This document shows positions 1 through 10,854 of a stretch of DNA of 64,000 bases, one piece after another. Numbering within the stretch: position 1 is the stretch's first letter; every line of letters starts with the position of its first letter. Origin of the DNA: Hymenopus coronatus (taxonomy: Eukaryota; Arthropoda; Insecta; Mantodea; Hymenopodidae); NCBI GenBank assembly GCA_030762935.1, contig CM060893.1, positions 12,878,001-12,942,000 on the forward strand. The letters run 5' to 3'. The position numbers and the translations under genes are program-made. The notes beneath the pieces are model-generated. The model was not told the DNA's origin and made no database searches. It worked only from the letters and a program-made list of their open reading frames with translations.

Positions 1-136
1 TAATTTTTAAGTGTTTTCACATGCCAATTGTGTGAATTCCTGGCATGGGACATCTCTTTAAAATGTAACTTATATTTTTGCAACCTGGAAAAGTTTGCCG
101 ATATATGTACGTATATCACAAGATATGTACTATATG

Positions 137-313
137 TTTTTTACTTTCTCTATACGTACTGTGTATATAGTGTATAGAGAAGGTATTGTATTGCACCCAA
201 AAATTCGATACCGAGATTTCACCGGAAATACATGTTTTGAGCCCCTCTGAATCCAAGAAAAGCATTTTTAGATAATGTCCGTGTGTGTATGTCTGTGGGC
301 AGCATAGCTAAAA
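137..313 (-). repeat. 850-bp family copy, 3' end part (interrupted)
   Basis: Reading on the minus strand this is the terminal hairpin end and the CA-microsatellite block of a family copy. It stops abruptly at 'gcagcatagcta' and resumes at 1164 with 'aaaaacgaaaagacc', the sequence that follows this point in sibling copies such as 43021-43050. The gap is filled by the forward copy 314-1163. Confidence 0.85.
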
Positions 314-1163
314 ATCTGATGTGTACCATTCACATGACTTTCTCAATATCCCTGCAATAAATAATTCTTAAAAAGCTTATACTTCTATTTACTTTATGCT
401 AATCAGAAAAAATTAGCAGAAATAGTCTTATTACTCGCTTCCTTGTAAGTAGAAGCGAAATAAGGGACAACCGTAGGTTAAAGTGATAGTCAAAAGCTGG
501 TTTCTGTCAATGAAGTTCCTTTGTTTATATGGATAGGAGTTGACAAGTTCCTGTATGAGAAAAGTATACGTTTTTCATAGCAGAAACCAAAAATAAGGAA
601 TGTCACAAAAACGACGAACTCCACGAAAAAAAAAGTATATAACATAAAATTGTGTGTTTTAAAGTGCTCTACATTTTTCGTGAAGTAAGTTTTTGTCCAT
701 CTCTTACGGTTTAGCAGTCATTCAAAATTTAGTAAAATACATCCAGAATAAACTACTCTTCAGAGGCTATTCCCAGAAAATTCAAGATACACATTTCATT
801 TGTCAGGTAAATATGTTTAATATCCGAAATTTTAATCAAAATCGTTAGAGCCATTTTTGAGAAAATAAAAATTTTCGAAAAAAGTTCCATGTAAAAGGTA
901 GTTGGGGGTGGGGGGATTTTTCTCAAAATCTTCGTGTCGCATCCCTGGAAGATACTAAACTTAAATACCAAGTTTGGTATTTTACCGACTTTTCGTTTTT
1001 GAGTTATCGTGTTCACAGACACAAGGACCTTTTTGTGAAAATGCTTTTTTTGGATATTGGGGACTCTAATACATATATTTCCGGTGAAATCTCAGTATCG
1101 AATTTTTGGTGGAGTGCAATACTTTCTCTATACACTATGTACATAGTGCGTATGGACAAAGTA
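314..1163 (+). mobile_element. 850-bp family copy, full length, nested
   Basis: Begins ATCTGATG after an A-run and ends near GTA before an A-run. It has lost part of the terminal hairpin (the 3' arm reads 'tatggacaaagta'). It lies inside another copy of the same family at the motif CTCAAAAACGA, in opposite orientation to the host. Removing 314-1163 plus four A restores the host's usual A5 tract. Confidence 0.85.
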
Positions 1164-1684
1164 AAAAACGAAAAGACCGTTAAATACCAAACTTGGTATT
1201 TAAGTTTGGTATCTTCCAAAGTTGAGACACGATTTTGATTAAAATATCGTATATTGAAGATATTTACCTGACAAATAAAATGTATATCTTAAATTTTCTG
1301 GGAATAGCCTATGAAGAGTACTTTACTCTGGATGAATTTTACGGAATTTTTGCATAACTGCTAAACCGTAAGAGACAAACAAAAACTTACCACACAAAAC
1401 ATGTAGAGCACCATTTATTTTGTACACATTTTTTTCGTGGAGTTGATCGTTTTTGAGATACTCCTTGTTTTCGGTTTCAGCTATGAAAAACTTATACTTT
1501 TCTCATACACGAATTTACCAACGCCTGTCCATACAAAGGAACATCAGCCACATTGCAATCAGCTTTTGACTATCACTTTAACCTATGGTACTCCCTTCTT
1601 TCGTTTCTACTCAGAAGCATAAGCTTTTTAACAATAATTTGTTGCAGAGATGTAGAGAAAGTCATGTGAATGGAACACAGAAAT
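1164..1684 (-). repeat. 850-bp family copy, remainder of the interrupted copy
   Basis: Continues the minus-strand copy that starts at 137 and runs to its 5' terminal zone ('gaaagtcatgtgaatgg', 1659 onward). The last bases are decayed: 'aacacagaaatg' stands where siblings have 'aacacatcagat'. Confidence 0.8.
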
Positions 1685-1689
1685 GTTTT

Positions 1690-1775
1690 CTATCCACTTA
1701 ATGCAGAAATGGTCTTATTTCTTGCTTTCTTGTAAGTAGAAGGTAAATAAGGGAATACACTAGGCTAAGGCGATA
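1690..1775 (+). repeat. 850-bp family fragment
   Basis: A short forward piece matching the 'gcagaaatggtcttat..ttgtaagtagaag' zone about 110 bp from the family's start. The reading 'aatacactaggctaa' assigns it to the second subfamily (compare 6165-6180). It is cut by the SINE that follows. Confidence 0.6.
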
Positions 1776-1779
1776 ATCT

Positions 1780-2036
1780 TTCTTTCTTTCTTTTTTATTG
1801 CTTCATTTGTATAGCTCCCTTTAATTTCAATGGTCATATCGGGGGCTTTGACTTGTGAAACAACTCGTATTACTGTAGGTACACACACACATTCACTCTC
1901 ACATTCATACTTCCAGACTCTGTGGGGGATAGGGAATACATCTGGTTAAAGAAAAATTCCCCACCCCAGCCGGGAATCGAACCCGGGAGCTCCAGGTGAG
2001 AAGTCAGCTCGCTGACCACTTGACCACGGAGGCAGT
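1780..2036 (-). repeat. tRNA-derived SINE, type B
   Basis: On the minus strand the head reads 'gcctccgtggtcaagtggtc' (A-box region), followed by a textbook B box (GGGTTCGATTCCCGG, plus positions 1970-1984), so the head resembles a tRNA with pol III promoter boxes. The non-tRNA body runs toward 1780 and ends in a T/C-rich stretch. A second, more worn copy is at 10665-10816. Confidence 0.75.
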
Positions 2037-2040
2037 CTGA

Positions 2041-2372
2041 TAATAATTTACTTTTTTTTTTTTTTTTTTTTGTAATTCAAGATAGCCTCAGCACCAATTA
2101 GCTCGAATTAGCGGGGCTCTACTGTATTCAAATTTGTTTTCTGAGAACTAAGTTTAAAGCTCTAGTATGACAAACACTGTTGTGTAACAAAGACATATTC
2201 CTATACTAAGATTTTTCTAATACGATATGTTTTCCTGATACACAATGAGGAAAATAGCCACTGAGATGTAAAGTTTAATTTTTCGTGCTTTTCGGCTTAG
2301 AAATGTGCCTTGTACCAACTTTCGTATAACTTTGAACCAGACTGAGTTACGCATAGAATGTTACACATATGC
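2041..2372. other. no gene seen
   Basis: Holds a 22-base T run near 2051 and otherwise AT-rich sequence. No coding similarity and no family copy was recognised. Confidence 0.5.
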
Positions 2373-2626
2373 CGCCCTCCGTGGTGTAATGGTTACCATG
2401 CTAACTTCATATACCCAAGGTCGATGGATTTTTTCGGGCATAAAACATCCTTAGCATGGCTTCCTTCGGAAGCCGTTAGTCCCGTGTCGTAGATTTACGG
2501 CACGTAAAAGAACCTCAAGCCTGATAGAGAGGCCTCTGAGCAAAATTAATCGGTCTTTCACGCCCAGTATAGAATGGGACGGTGAGAACCACAGCAGTTA
2601 AAGAGCGTCCATAAATAACACTCCAT
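2373..2626 (+). repeat. tRNA-derived SINE, type A, B box deleted
   Basis: Head 'cgccctccgtggtgtaatgg' is the A-box region. The 25-30 bases that carry the B box in sister copies (compare 35960-35990) are missing, because 'caaggtcg' joins directly to 'atggatttt'. The body 'cttccttcggaagccgttag' and the tail are intact. A minus-oriented 850-bp copy sits in its T-rich tail, so that copy is younger than this SINE. Confidence 0.85.
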
Positions 2627-2629
2627 TTT

Positions 2630-3456
2630 TACTTTCTCTATATGCACTATGTACATAGTGTATAGAGAATATATTGCACTCCACCCAAAAATTCGATACC
2701 GAGATTTCACCGGAAATATGTGTTTTAGGGTCCCCTGTATCCAAAAAACGCATTTTCACAAAAAGGTCCGCGCGTGTGTGTGTGTCTGTGAAAAGTCTGT
2801 AAAATACCAAACTTGGTATTTAAGTTTAGTATCTTCCAGGGATGCGACACGAAGATTTCGAGGAAAATCCCCCCACCCCCAACTACCCTTTACATGGAAC
2901 TTTTTTCGAAAATTTTGATTTTCTCAAAAATGGCTCAAACGATTTTGATTAAAATTTCGTATATTAAAGATATTTACCTGACAAATAAAAGGTATATCCT
3001 GAATTTTCTGGAAATAGCCTCTGAAGACTGCTTTATTCTGGATAAATTTTGCATAACTACTAAACCGTGAGATGGACAAAAACTTAACACACAAAAAATG
3101 TAGAACACGTTAAAACACACAATTTATGTTGTATACATTTTTTTCGTGGAGTTGGTCGTTTTTGAGATATTCCTTTTTCTTGGTTTCAGCTTTGAAAAAC
3201 TTGTACTTTTCTCATACAGGAAGTTGTCAACTCCTGTCCATACAAACAAAGGAACATCAGTCACATAGCAACCAGCTTTTGGCTTTCACTTTAACCTATG
3301 GTACTCCCTTATTTCGCTTCTACTTACAATAAAGCAAGAAATAATACTATTTGTGCTAATTTTTCTCGGTTAGCATGAAATAAATAAAAGATAGCTTATT
3401 AGCAATAATTTGTTACAGGGATATAGAGAAAGTCATGTGAATGGACCACATCAGAT
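2630..3456 (-). mobile_element. 850-bp family copy, full length
   Basis: Both ends are present: TACTTTC after TTTT on the left (2626-2629) and CATCAGAT before TTTT on the right (3457-3460). The terminal hairpin (2632-2668), GT-rich microsatellite (about 2773-2783) and 5' hairpin are all recognisable. It has landed in the tail of the SINE at 2373. Confidence 0.9.
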
Positions 3457-3460
3457 TTTT

Positions 3461-4071
3461 TTTATTTAATGTGAACTGTATTGCTTATGCGGGCTACCGG
3501 GTTAAGATTAATATTGCGCATACACAACAATTCCGTTGAGTGTCTGGCAACCACAAATGATTATCAGTATTCTTTTAGGAACAGATGTGTACAGGTATCA
3601 ACGATAGAACCATCTTTTACGCGGCCTTACAATGTTTATACTCCTTGGGTTTGTACAAGGTCGAATCAATAAACAACCAGAAAAGTTGTATAACAAATAC
3701 AGAACTTGGACAAAGCGTGTGCCTCTTTGCTATGTTTTGGTGGTTGGTGTTCTAGATCTATTATCAGCTGGCTTGGCGTCCCGTCTCGAGAATGGAATGC
3801 TGATATTCAGTGAAAACAAGTTACAGGATGCACCGGCGTAGAGCAGCTGAGGGTTTTGTCAGCAGAAGGGTTGGAACCAATCGGAATTCACGTCGGATGG
3901 CAGTGCAAAATTATTCAAGTTTTTTTGAGTCGACACAAGTGTATGAGTAGGTAGATAAGATCAAACGAGGAGTTCCAATGGGAACAAACAAGTGCTGACA
4001 AGGTTATGTTGGGACCAAAGGGAGTAACATTACATGCCGAAAGGTCATTATATAAACTCTGAGACAGACTT
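3461..4071. other. unassigned sequence, no gene seen
   Basis: Contains two short open frames at 3481-3672 and 3632-3841 with no recognisable motif. GC content is slightly higher than the neighbouring repeats. No splice-bounded coding block can be defended. Confidence 0.4.
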
Positions 4072-4171
4072 ATCCTGAAAATCTTCGTGTCGTTTTCTTT
4101 GAAAACACTAAATTTAAAAGTTAAGTTTTGTATTTTGAGTTATGCACGCACGCGCGCGCGCACACACACAC
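4072..4171 (+). repeat. 850-bp family fragment with CG/CA tract
   Basis: Matches the 'aaaatcttcgtgtcg..actaaa..aagttttgtatt..gagttat' zone that precedes the microsatellite. It ends in an alternating purine-pyrimidine run of CG then CA dinucleotides (4144-4171). Confidence 0.7.
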
Positions 4172-4237
4172 ACTTCATTCCATTAGCACTTTTACACTCC
4201 ATTGGGATTACTGAACGTAGTATATTGAATAAAAAAA

Positions 4238-5103
4238 ATCTGATGTGTTCCATTCACATGACTTTCTCTACTTCTCTGCAACAAATTATTGATAAAAAGC
4301 TTGTGCGTCTATTTACTTCATGTTATTCGAGTAAAAATTAGCAGAAATAGTCTTATTACTTGCTTCCTTGTAAGTAGAAGAGAAATAAGGGAGTACCATT
4401 GGTTAAAGTGATAGTCTAAAGTTGGTTGCTATGTCACTGAAGTCCCTTTATTTGTATGGACAGGAGTTGAGAAACTCCTGTATGAGAAAAGTGTAAGTTT
4501 CTTAAAGCTGAAACAAAAAACAAGGAATATCTAAAAAAAAGCGATAAACTCCAAGAAAAAAAGATTATATAACATAGATTTTATTGTGTGTTTTAACGTG
4601 CTCTACATGTTTGGTGTGGCAAGTTTTTATCTATCTCTTACGGTTTAGCAGTTATGCAAAATTCCGTAAAATTCATCCAGAATAAAGTAGTCTTCAGAGG
4701 CTATTCCCAGAAAATTCAAAATATACATTTTATTTGTCAGATAAATATCTTTAATATACGATATTTTAATCAAAATCGTTAGAGCCATTTTTTAGAAAAT
4801 CAAAATTTTCGAAAAAAGTTCCATGTAAAAGGTAGTTTGGGGTGTGGGGATTTTTCTCAAAATCTTCGTGTCACGTCCCTGGAAGATACCAAACTTAAAT
4901 ACTAAGTTTGGTATTTTACCAACTTTTCGTTTTTGAGTTATCGTGTTCACAGACACACCCACAGGGACCTTTTTCTGAATACTTTTTTTGGATACAGGGG
5001 GCCCTAAAACATACATTTCCTTCCGGTGAAATCTCGGTATCGAGTTTTTGGGTGGAGTGCAATACCTTCTCTATACACTATGTATATAGTACGTGTAGAG
5101 AAA
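4238..5103 (+). mobile_element. 850-bp family copy, nearly full length
   Basis: Starts ATCTGATG after an A8 run. It carries the inverted repeat around 4889-4912 (aaatactaagtttggtattt) and ends in the hairpin 'ctctatacac..gtgtagag', but lacks the final GTA. The sequence after 5104 is unrelated. The microsatellite has shrunk to a few CA-like steps near 4950-4960. Confidence 0.9.
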
Positions 5104-5339
5104 CAAGACTAACAGCCAACGTTTTAAGTATTTTTAGGATCAAACGGAAAATTCTCCAACCACGGTTCACGCCCAATCAGAAGTTCCACTTTTATTACCA
5201 TCACCAGAGATTTAATATTAACTACTGAGAATGAATATTTGTTATTCAAAGTGTATACACAAATGTGTATGGAAGAGTATAGTTAAATAGGAATACGGTC
5301 TGTTAATATTTATAGTATTTATGAACCAAATATTTCAGC

Positions 5340-5697
5340 ATTGTGCGACAAGAACTCAACATTTCAAGTGGGCAATTGGAATTTGAAACCAGTTTATTTA
5401 CAATCACTGGCTTATGCTGACGATACTAATTAGTAGTAATTTTCAAGATTTACAACTAGGGATAATAGAATGGATAAGTACATTAGAAGAGAGAGGAATG
5501 AAAATAAATATACTAAATAAAAGCAAAGTAATGAAGACTGGAGAAAACGAAGATATAAATATAGAATGGAGATATGAAAAGTTAGAACAGGTAGGTATAA
5601 CAGTTATAATAATTTCCCCTATTAACACAATAGATGATGAAATAAATAATAGAGTTAATAAGGAAATAATGTCTATTATTAGATTTGCAATACAATA
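5340..5697 (+). pseudogene. LINE reverse transcriptase fragment
   Basis: The frame through 5396-5430 reads LAYADDTN, the catalytic YADD box of a non-LTR retrotransposon reverse transcriptase, then two stops. After 5440 the same kind of sequence continues with an ERGMKIN..KSKVM block (the usual 'MKINxxKSKVM' region after YADD) and a late DDEINNRVNKEI stretch, where LINEs have a 'GRIEEEINxRI' segment. Stops and indels show it is dead. The clade (RTE-, R1- or Jockey-like) cannot be fixed by eye. Confidence 0.75.
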
Positions 5698-5719
5698 ATT
5701 GAAAGGAAAATACATAAAA

Positions 5720-6016
5720 ATCTGATGTGTTTCATTCATATGACTTTCTCTACATCTCTGCAACAAATTATTAGAAAGCTTATGCTTCTATTTACTTCAT
5801 GGTAATCAAGAAAAAATTAGCAGAAATTACCTTATTACTTGCTTCCTTGAAAGTAGAAGCGAAATAAGGGAGTACCATAGGTTAAAGTGACAGTCAAAAG
5901 CTGGTTGCTATGTGACTAAAGTTCCTTTGTTTGTACGAACAGGAGTTGACAAATTCCTGTATGAGAAAAATATAAGTTTTTTAATGCTGAAACCAAAAAC
6001 AAGGAATATCTAAAAC
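5720..6016 (+). repeat. 850-bp family copy, 5' part (interrupted)
   Basis: Forward start ATCTGATG at 5720, running into 'aaggaatatct' where siblings continue with 'caaaaacgatcaactcc'. Here a second forward copy intervenes, and the continuation resumes at 6895. Confidence 0.85.
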
Positions 6017-6894
6017 ATCTTATGTATTACACTCACATGACTTTCTCTAGCTGTTCTACAAACTTCTTACATAAGATTCTTCTTCTTTCTGCACCTTGCT
6101 AATCGAGGTACTCATTAGCACAATGTTATTATTTAGTTTCGCATAAGTAGGAAGAAAATAGGGAATACACTAGGCTAAACCAATAGTCAAATGTTTTAAA
6201 AGCTGTTGTTATGCGATTGTCATTACAAATCACTTCTTTTCTTGGCCAGGAGTAGAACAAAAGAAAAACGGACACTCCCATCTGAGAAAAGTATAAGTAC
6301 TTCATAACTTCAACTAATAAAAGGAATACCTCGAAAACTGTAAGCTCCACGAGAAAAATGTATATGACATAATTGTGTATTTTAACAAGACCTACATTTT
6401 TTGTATAGTAAGTTTTTGTCTATCTTTTACGGTTTACTATTTATGCCAAATTAAGCAAAATTCATCCAGAATAAACAGGTCTTCAGAAGCTATTCCCAGA
6501 AAATTTAAGATAAACATTTTATTTGTCAGGTAAATATCTTTAATATATGATATTTTAATCAAAATCGCCAGAGCAATTTTTAAGAAAATCAAAATTTTCG
6601 AAAAAAGTTCCATGTAAAGGGTAGTTTGGAGTGGGAAGATTTTTCTCAAAATCTTCGTGTCGCATCCCTGGAACATACTATACTTAAATACAAAGTTTGG
6701 TATTTTAGCTACTTTTCGTTTTCGAGTTATCGTGTTCACAGATACACACGGACCTTTTTCTGAAAATGTTTTTTTTTATATACAGGGGGTCCTAAAACAT
6801 GTATTTCCGGTGAAATCTCGGTATCGCATTTTTGGGTGGAATACAATACTTCTCTATCACCATGTACATTGTACATACGGGGCTAGAGAAAGTA
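6017..6894 (+). mobile_element. 850-bp family copy, subfamily II, nested
   Basis: Starts ATCTTATG and ends GAAAGTA. It is flanked on both sides by AAAAC (6012-6016 and 6895-6899), the clearest 5-bp target duplication in the window. The 5' third differs from subfamily I ('ctagctgttctacaaac', 'cttttcttggccagg'), and the terminal hairpin has its own arms ('tatcaccatgtaca..tgtacatacgggg'). It lies inside, and in the same orientation as, the copy 5720-7218. Confidence 0.9.
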
Positions 6895-7218
6895 AAAACG
6901 ACCAACTCCACGAAAAAATGTTTATAACATAAATTGTGTGTTTAAACGTACTCTACATTTCTTGTGGAGTAAGGTTTTATCTATCTCTTACGGTTTAGCA
7001 GTTATGCAAAATTCCGTAAATTTAATCCAGAATAAAGTAAGCTTCAGAGGCTATTCCCAGAAAATTCAGGATATACATTTTACTAGTCAGGTAAATATCT
7101 TTAATATACGATATTTCAATCAAAATCGTTACAGCCATTTTTGAGAAAATAAAACACGTTGAACATCTTTCCATGTAAAGAGTAGTTTGGAGAGGGGGGA
7201 ATTTTCTCAAAATCTTAG
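6895..7218 (+). repeat. 850-bp family copy, middle part of the interrupted copy
   Basis: Resumes 'aaaacgaccaactccacg' and runs through the 'ctattcccagaaaattca' and G-rich zones, then ends mid-element at 'aaaatcttag'. Confidence 0.85.
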
Positions 7219-7855
7219 TGAAAGTATAAATATTTTAAGGCTGAAACCATTAACAAGGAATATACCAAAGGCGGTCAACTCCACGAAAAAAATACTGTAT
7301 ATAACATAAATTGTGTGTTTTAACAAGCTCTACACTTTTTGTGGAGTAAGTTTTTGTCTATCTCTTACGGTTTATCAGTTATGCAAAATTCCGTAAAATT
7401 CATCCAGAATAAACGTCTTCAGAGGCTATTCCCAGAAAATTGAATAATTGGCATGTAAACATCGTTAATATACGATTTTTTAATCAAAATCGTTAGAGCC
7501 ATTTTTGAGAAAATCAGAATTTTCTAATATTTTTCCATGTAGAGGGTAGTTGGGGATGGGGAGATTTTCTTGAAAATCTTCGTGTCGCATCCTTGAAAGA
7601 TACTGAACTTAAATACCAAGTTTTGTATTTAATGGACTTTTCTTTTTTGAGCTACGCTGCTCACAGACACAGAGACATTTTTCTAAAAATGCTTATTTCG
7701 TTGTTGAATTACGCCTTTCTGTCTCCTCCTCCTCCCACAGATCTTGACCTAATTTTTCTTTCGGATTCTGGGAGTTTCAAAACGTGCGTTCTCAATGTAA
7801 TCTAGGTATCTAATTTTGGTTGGAATATAACACTTCCTCTACTAACGAAAAGTAT
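7219..7855 (+). repeat. 850-bp family copy, 5'-truncated, joined at 7219
   Basis: At 7219 the sequence jumps from the 'aaaatctt' zone back to the 'gaaagtataagt..ctgaaacc' zone that lies about 400 bp earlier in the element. This suggests loss of DNA between two head-to-tail copies. The last 170 bp are unusual: a C/T-rich insert (about 7691-7770) replaces the microsatellite neighbourhood, and the terminal hairpin is reduced to 'cttcctctactaacg'. Confidence 0.75.
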
Positions 7856-8514
7856 GCAGTCGTGAAAATAAAACTGTATGATTTGCTTTACATTTATACT
7901 ACATATATATTCCATTGCACTACTTTCAGCTAACAACGTTTCAAGGCATTTAGATTTACGAGTTTAAAATTTGAAATATCCGTTGAGAAAATTACTTCAA
8001 ACTCCTTTATAAAATGTTAACTTTGCAAATGCAGAGGTTAGGGAGTTGTTTCATATGTAAGGACGCACAAAGCAATTATAGCAGATGCTTTTCATCTCAA
8101 TGTATAACGCCCTTCCGCCCCAAATGTGGCGCAGTGTCACGTTTGGTCAGCCCCTCAATGTTTGCTGTAATATACAATGAGCACTGCCTTATCGTTGTTC
8201 ACGTAATTGTACAATAATATTATTATTACATCATTTTAATGCACATTTTCGACTTTAATAAAGTCTTGCCATCAAATAAAGCACTGAAAATGCAGTTTGC
8301 ATCAAGAGAATGAGACACGGTAGATGCAATCTATTTCCTGCTGAAGCGTTAATGCGTTTCCTAAAATGGAAACCTCTACCGTCAACGAAAATTAGGGTCG
8401 ATGATGACGTATAATGTTTAAATGTTTGTGCAAAACATTCAATTCCTAGGTTAGCACAAACATAAACCAAATCAACTACCAAAGCCTTCAATTAAAATAT
8501 GCATTACTATAAAA
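7856..8514. other. unassigned sequence, no gene seen
   Basis: Open frames at 8014-8217 (+) and 8255-8491 (-) show no recognisable domain. No repeat family recognised by eye. Confidence 0.4.
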
Positions 8515-9377
8515 ATCTTATGTAATACATTCACATGACTTTCTCTACATCTCTGCAACAAATTATTGTTAAAAGGTTTATGCTTCTATTTACTTCACGC
8601 TAATCTAGAAAAAAATAGCAGGAATAGTCTTATTACTTATTTCCTTGGAAGTAGAAGCCAAATAAGGGAGTGCCATAGGTTAAAGTGATAGTCAAAAGCT
8701 GGTTGCTTTGTGACTGAAGTTCCTTTGTATGGACAGAAATTGGCAAACTCCTGTATGAGAAAAGCGTACGTTTTTAACGATGAAACCAAAAATAAGGAAT
8801 ATCTAAAAAATTATCAACTCCACGAAAAAAATATATATATAATATAAATTGTGTGTTTTAACGAGCTCTACATTTTTTGTGTGGTAAGTTTTTGTCCAAC
8901 TCTTACGGTTTAGCAGTTATGCAAAATTTCGTAAAATTCATCCAGAATAAATTAAATTAGTCTTCAGAGGCTATTTCCAGAAAATTCAAGATATACATTT
9001 TATTTGTCTTTAATATAAGATATTTTAATCAAAATCGTTAGAGCCATTTTTAAGAAAATCAAAATTTTCGAAAAAAGTTCCATCTAAAGATGGGCTGGGG
9101 GGATTTTTTTTTTTTTCAAAATCTTGGTGTCGCATCCCTGGAAGGTACTAAACTTAAATACCAAGTTTGATATTTTACCGACTTTTCGTTTTTGAGTTAT
9201 CGTGTTCACAGACACACACACACACGGATCTTTTCCTGAAAATGCTTTTTTTTTTTTTTTTTTGGTGGAATAAGGGGACCCTAAAACATATATTTCCGGT
9301 GAAATCTTGGTATCGAATTTTTGGGGAGTGCAATACTTTCTCTATACACTATGTTCATAGTACGTGTAGAGAAAGTA
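8515..9377 (+). mobile_element. 850-bp family copy, full length
   Basis: ATCTTATG start after AAAA, GAAAGTA end before AAAA. It contains a CA6 tract at about 9212-9224, an expanded T run (9246-9263), and the terminal hairpin 'ctctatacac..acgtgtagag'. Confidence 0.9.
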
Positions 9378-9673
9378 AAAAGTATAATGAAAGCGTGAGC
9401 AGTAACGATGACGAATTTCATTTCATTTCAATGTTTAAAAAAACATTGCTCTAAATATCACAAATGGCATACTGTTACCTGGATTGCAACAGATTTTTCG
9501 ACACGGACAGAAAGGCTTCGCTTTAAAAGCTAAGTATGAGGAGAGATTATCTAAGTGCAATACCCTCTGACATAGAGATAACCTCTCTGTAAATACTTCA
9601 GGCGGACTTTCGTCTTGCGTTTGTTTATATATCATTTTGTCGCGTGATGGTGACCTCAACTAGCATACGTATC

Positions 9674-9931
9674 GATAAGGTTATATTGATATACGTTTAT
9701 ATTGTGTAGTCATTTAGGCGACTCTGACCTTAGTGTTGGTAGAATGTTCCATTAGGATCATTAAACAACGAAATGGCGTTAAAATCCGCCCTCAGAGAGA
9801 AGGATAAGGTTATATTGATATACGTTTATATTGTGTAGTCATTTAGGCGGCTCTGACCTTAGTGTTGGTAGAATGTTCCATTAGGATCATTAAACAACGA
9901 AATGGCGTTAAAATCCGCCCTCAGAGAGAAG
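9674..9931. repeat. tandem duplication, two 129-bp units
   Basis: Units 9674-9802 and 9803-9931 both run from 'gataaggttatattgat' to 'ctcagagagaag'. I see one mismatch (gcgact versus gcggct), so the duplication is recent or conserved. The unit has no recognised homology. The flanks, 9378-9673 and 9932-10084, are also unassigned. Confidence 0.9.
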
Positions 9932-10084
9932 GTCACTTTAATTATTGTCATCAAGGACGTGTCTGTGCTAAATGCTTTGGCACATTACTGGTGATTTGTA
10001 CACGACATCCGCTTCCTTCCTATTCTAACTGCACAGTCAACACTCGGCGCTTGTATTTAACATCACATTGGGGCAAACTTTACA

Positions 10085-10340
10085 ACTTGGCGCTATATGT
10101 TGGTAGTTTAACGTCCTTTAACCTTGTAGATCATATCAGACGATGCATTAATGACAATAGTGAAATGATGCTTAAATGAGCCCGAGGTCCATAGAGCTTG
10201 GAATTGCCAACATTCGTCTTCTCAGGATAAGGGAAAACCCCAAAACAAACAAACTTATGGGGATAGCTCACCCTAAACGTGATTTGAACTCGGGACCTGT
10301 TTAATGGCAGACACTCTACACCACATTACAGAGGCTGTGG
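10085..10340 (-). repeat. tRNA-derived SINE, type C
   Basis: On the minus strand a tRNA-like head (about 10340 down to 10270) has an A-box-like 'aatgtggtgtagagtg' and a B box (GAGTTCAAATC). A body follows that extends to about 10085. Shorter relatives are at 26101-26160 (+) and 52043-52093 (-). Confidence 0.65.
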
Positions 10341-10343
10341 AAG

Positions 10344-10642
10344 TCGCCCTCCGTGGTGTAATAGTTACCATGCTAACTTCATACACCCAAGGTCGCGGGT
10401 TCAAGCCCGGCGGAGGACGATGGATTTTTTTTTGGGTGTAAAAATCTTTAGCATGGCTTCCTTCGGAAGGGAAGTAAAGCCGTTGGTCCCGTGTCGTAGA
10501 TTTACGGCACGTAAAAAAACCTCAAGCCTGATAGGCCTCTGAGCAAAATTAAGCGGTCTTTCACGCCCAATTTAGATTGGGACACTGAGAACCACATTAG
10601 TTACAGAGCGTCCATAAATAACACACCATTTACATTTATTTT
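10344..10642 (+). repeat. tRNA-derived SINE, type A, full length
   Basis: Has the A box 'gtggtgtaatagttacc', the B box 'gggttcaagccc' (10398-10409) and the body with 'cttccttcggaagggaag'. It is flanked by a near-perfect repeat, AGGCTGTGGAAG (10332-10343) and AGGCTGTGAAG (10643-10653), as expected for LINE-driven insertion. Confidence 0.9.
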
Positions 10643-10664
10643 AAAAGGCTGTGAAGAGTTATTC

Positions 10665-10816
10665 ATTGGTTTAATCATTAATATCAAGTACACGCACATT
10701 CACTTTTGTATATTTTCAGTTGGTGAAAGAAACATTACCGTCCCAGCCGGAAATTGAACTCGGGACCTTCGGGTGAGAAGTCAACTCGTGGGCCACTGAA
10801 CCACAGAGGCAGTATT
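10665..10816 (-). repeat. tRNA-derived SINE, type B, partial
   Basis: The head matches the SINE at 1780-2036: 'actgcctctgtggttcagtg' on the minus strand, then GAGTTCAATTTCCGG as a decayed B box. The body is shortened. Confidence 0.65.
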
Positions 10817-10854
10817 GCTTGAAAATGTTATTTGGAGGAGTGTGTGTGTGAGAG

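Noticed and set aside
1976..2040. tRNA gene on the minus strand
   Set aside because: A and B boxes are present but the arms do not complete a cloverleaf, and a SINE body follows; it is a SINE head.
5104..5230. Penelope-like 3' flank ('aacagccaacgtttt')
   Set aside because: One short word only; could be chance.
5443..5766. Minus-strand hydrophobic 107-codon frame
   Set aside because: It is the antisense shadow of the LINE reverse transcriptase fragment.
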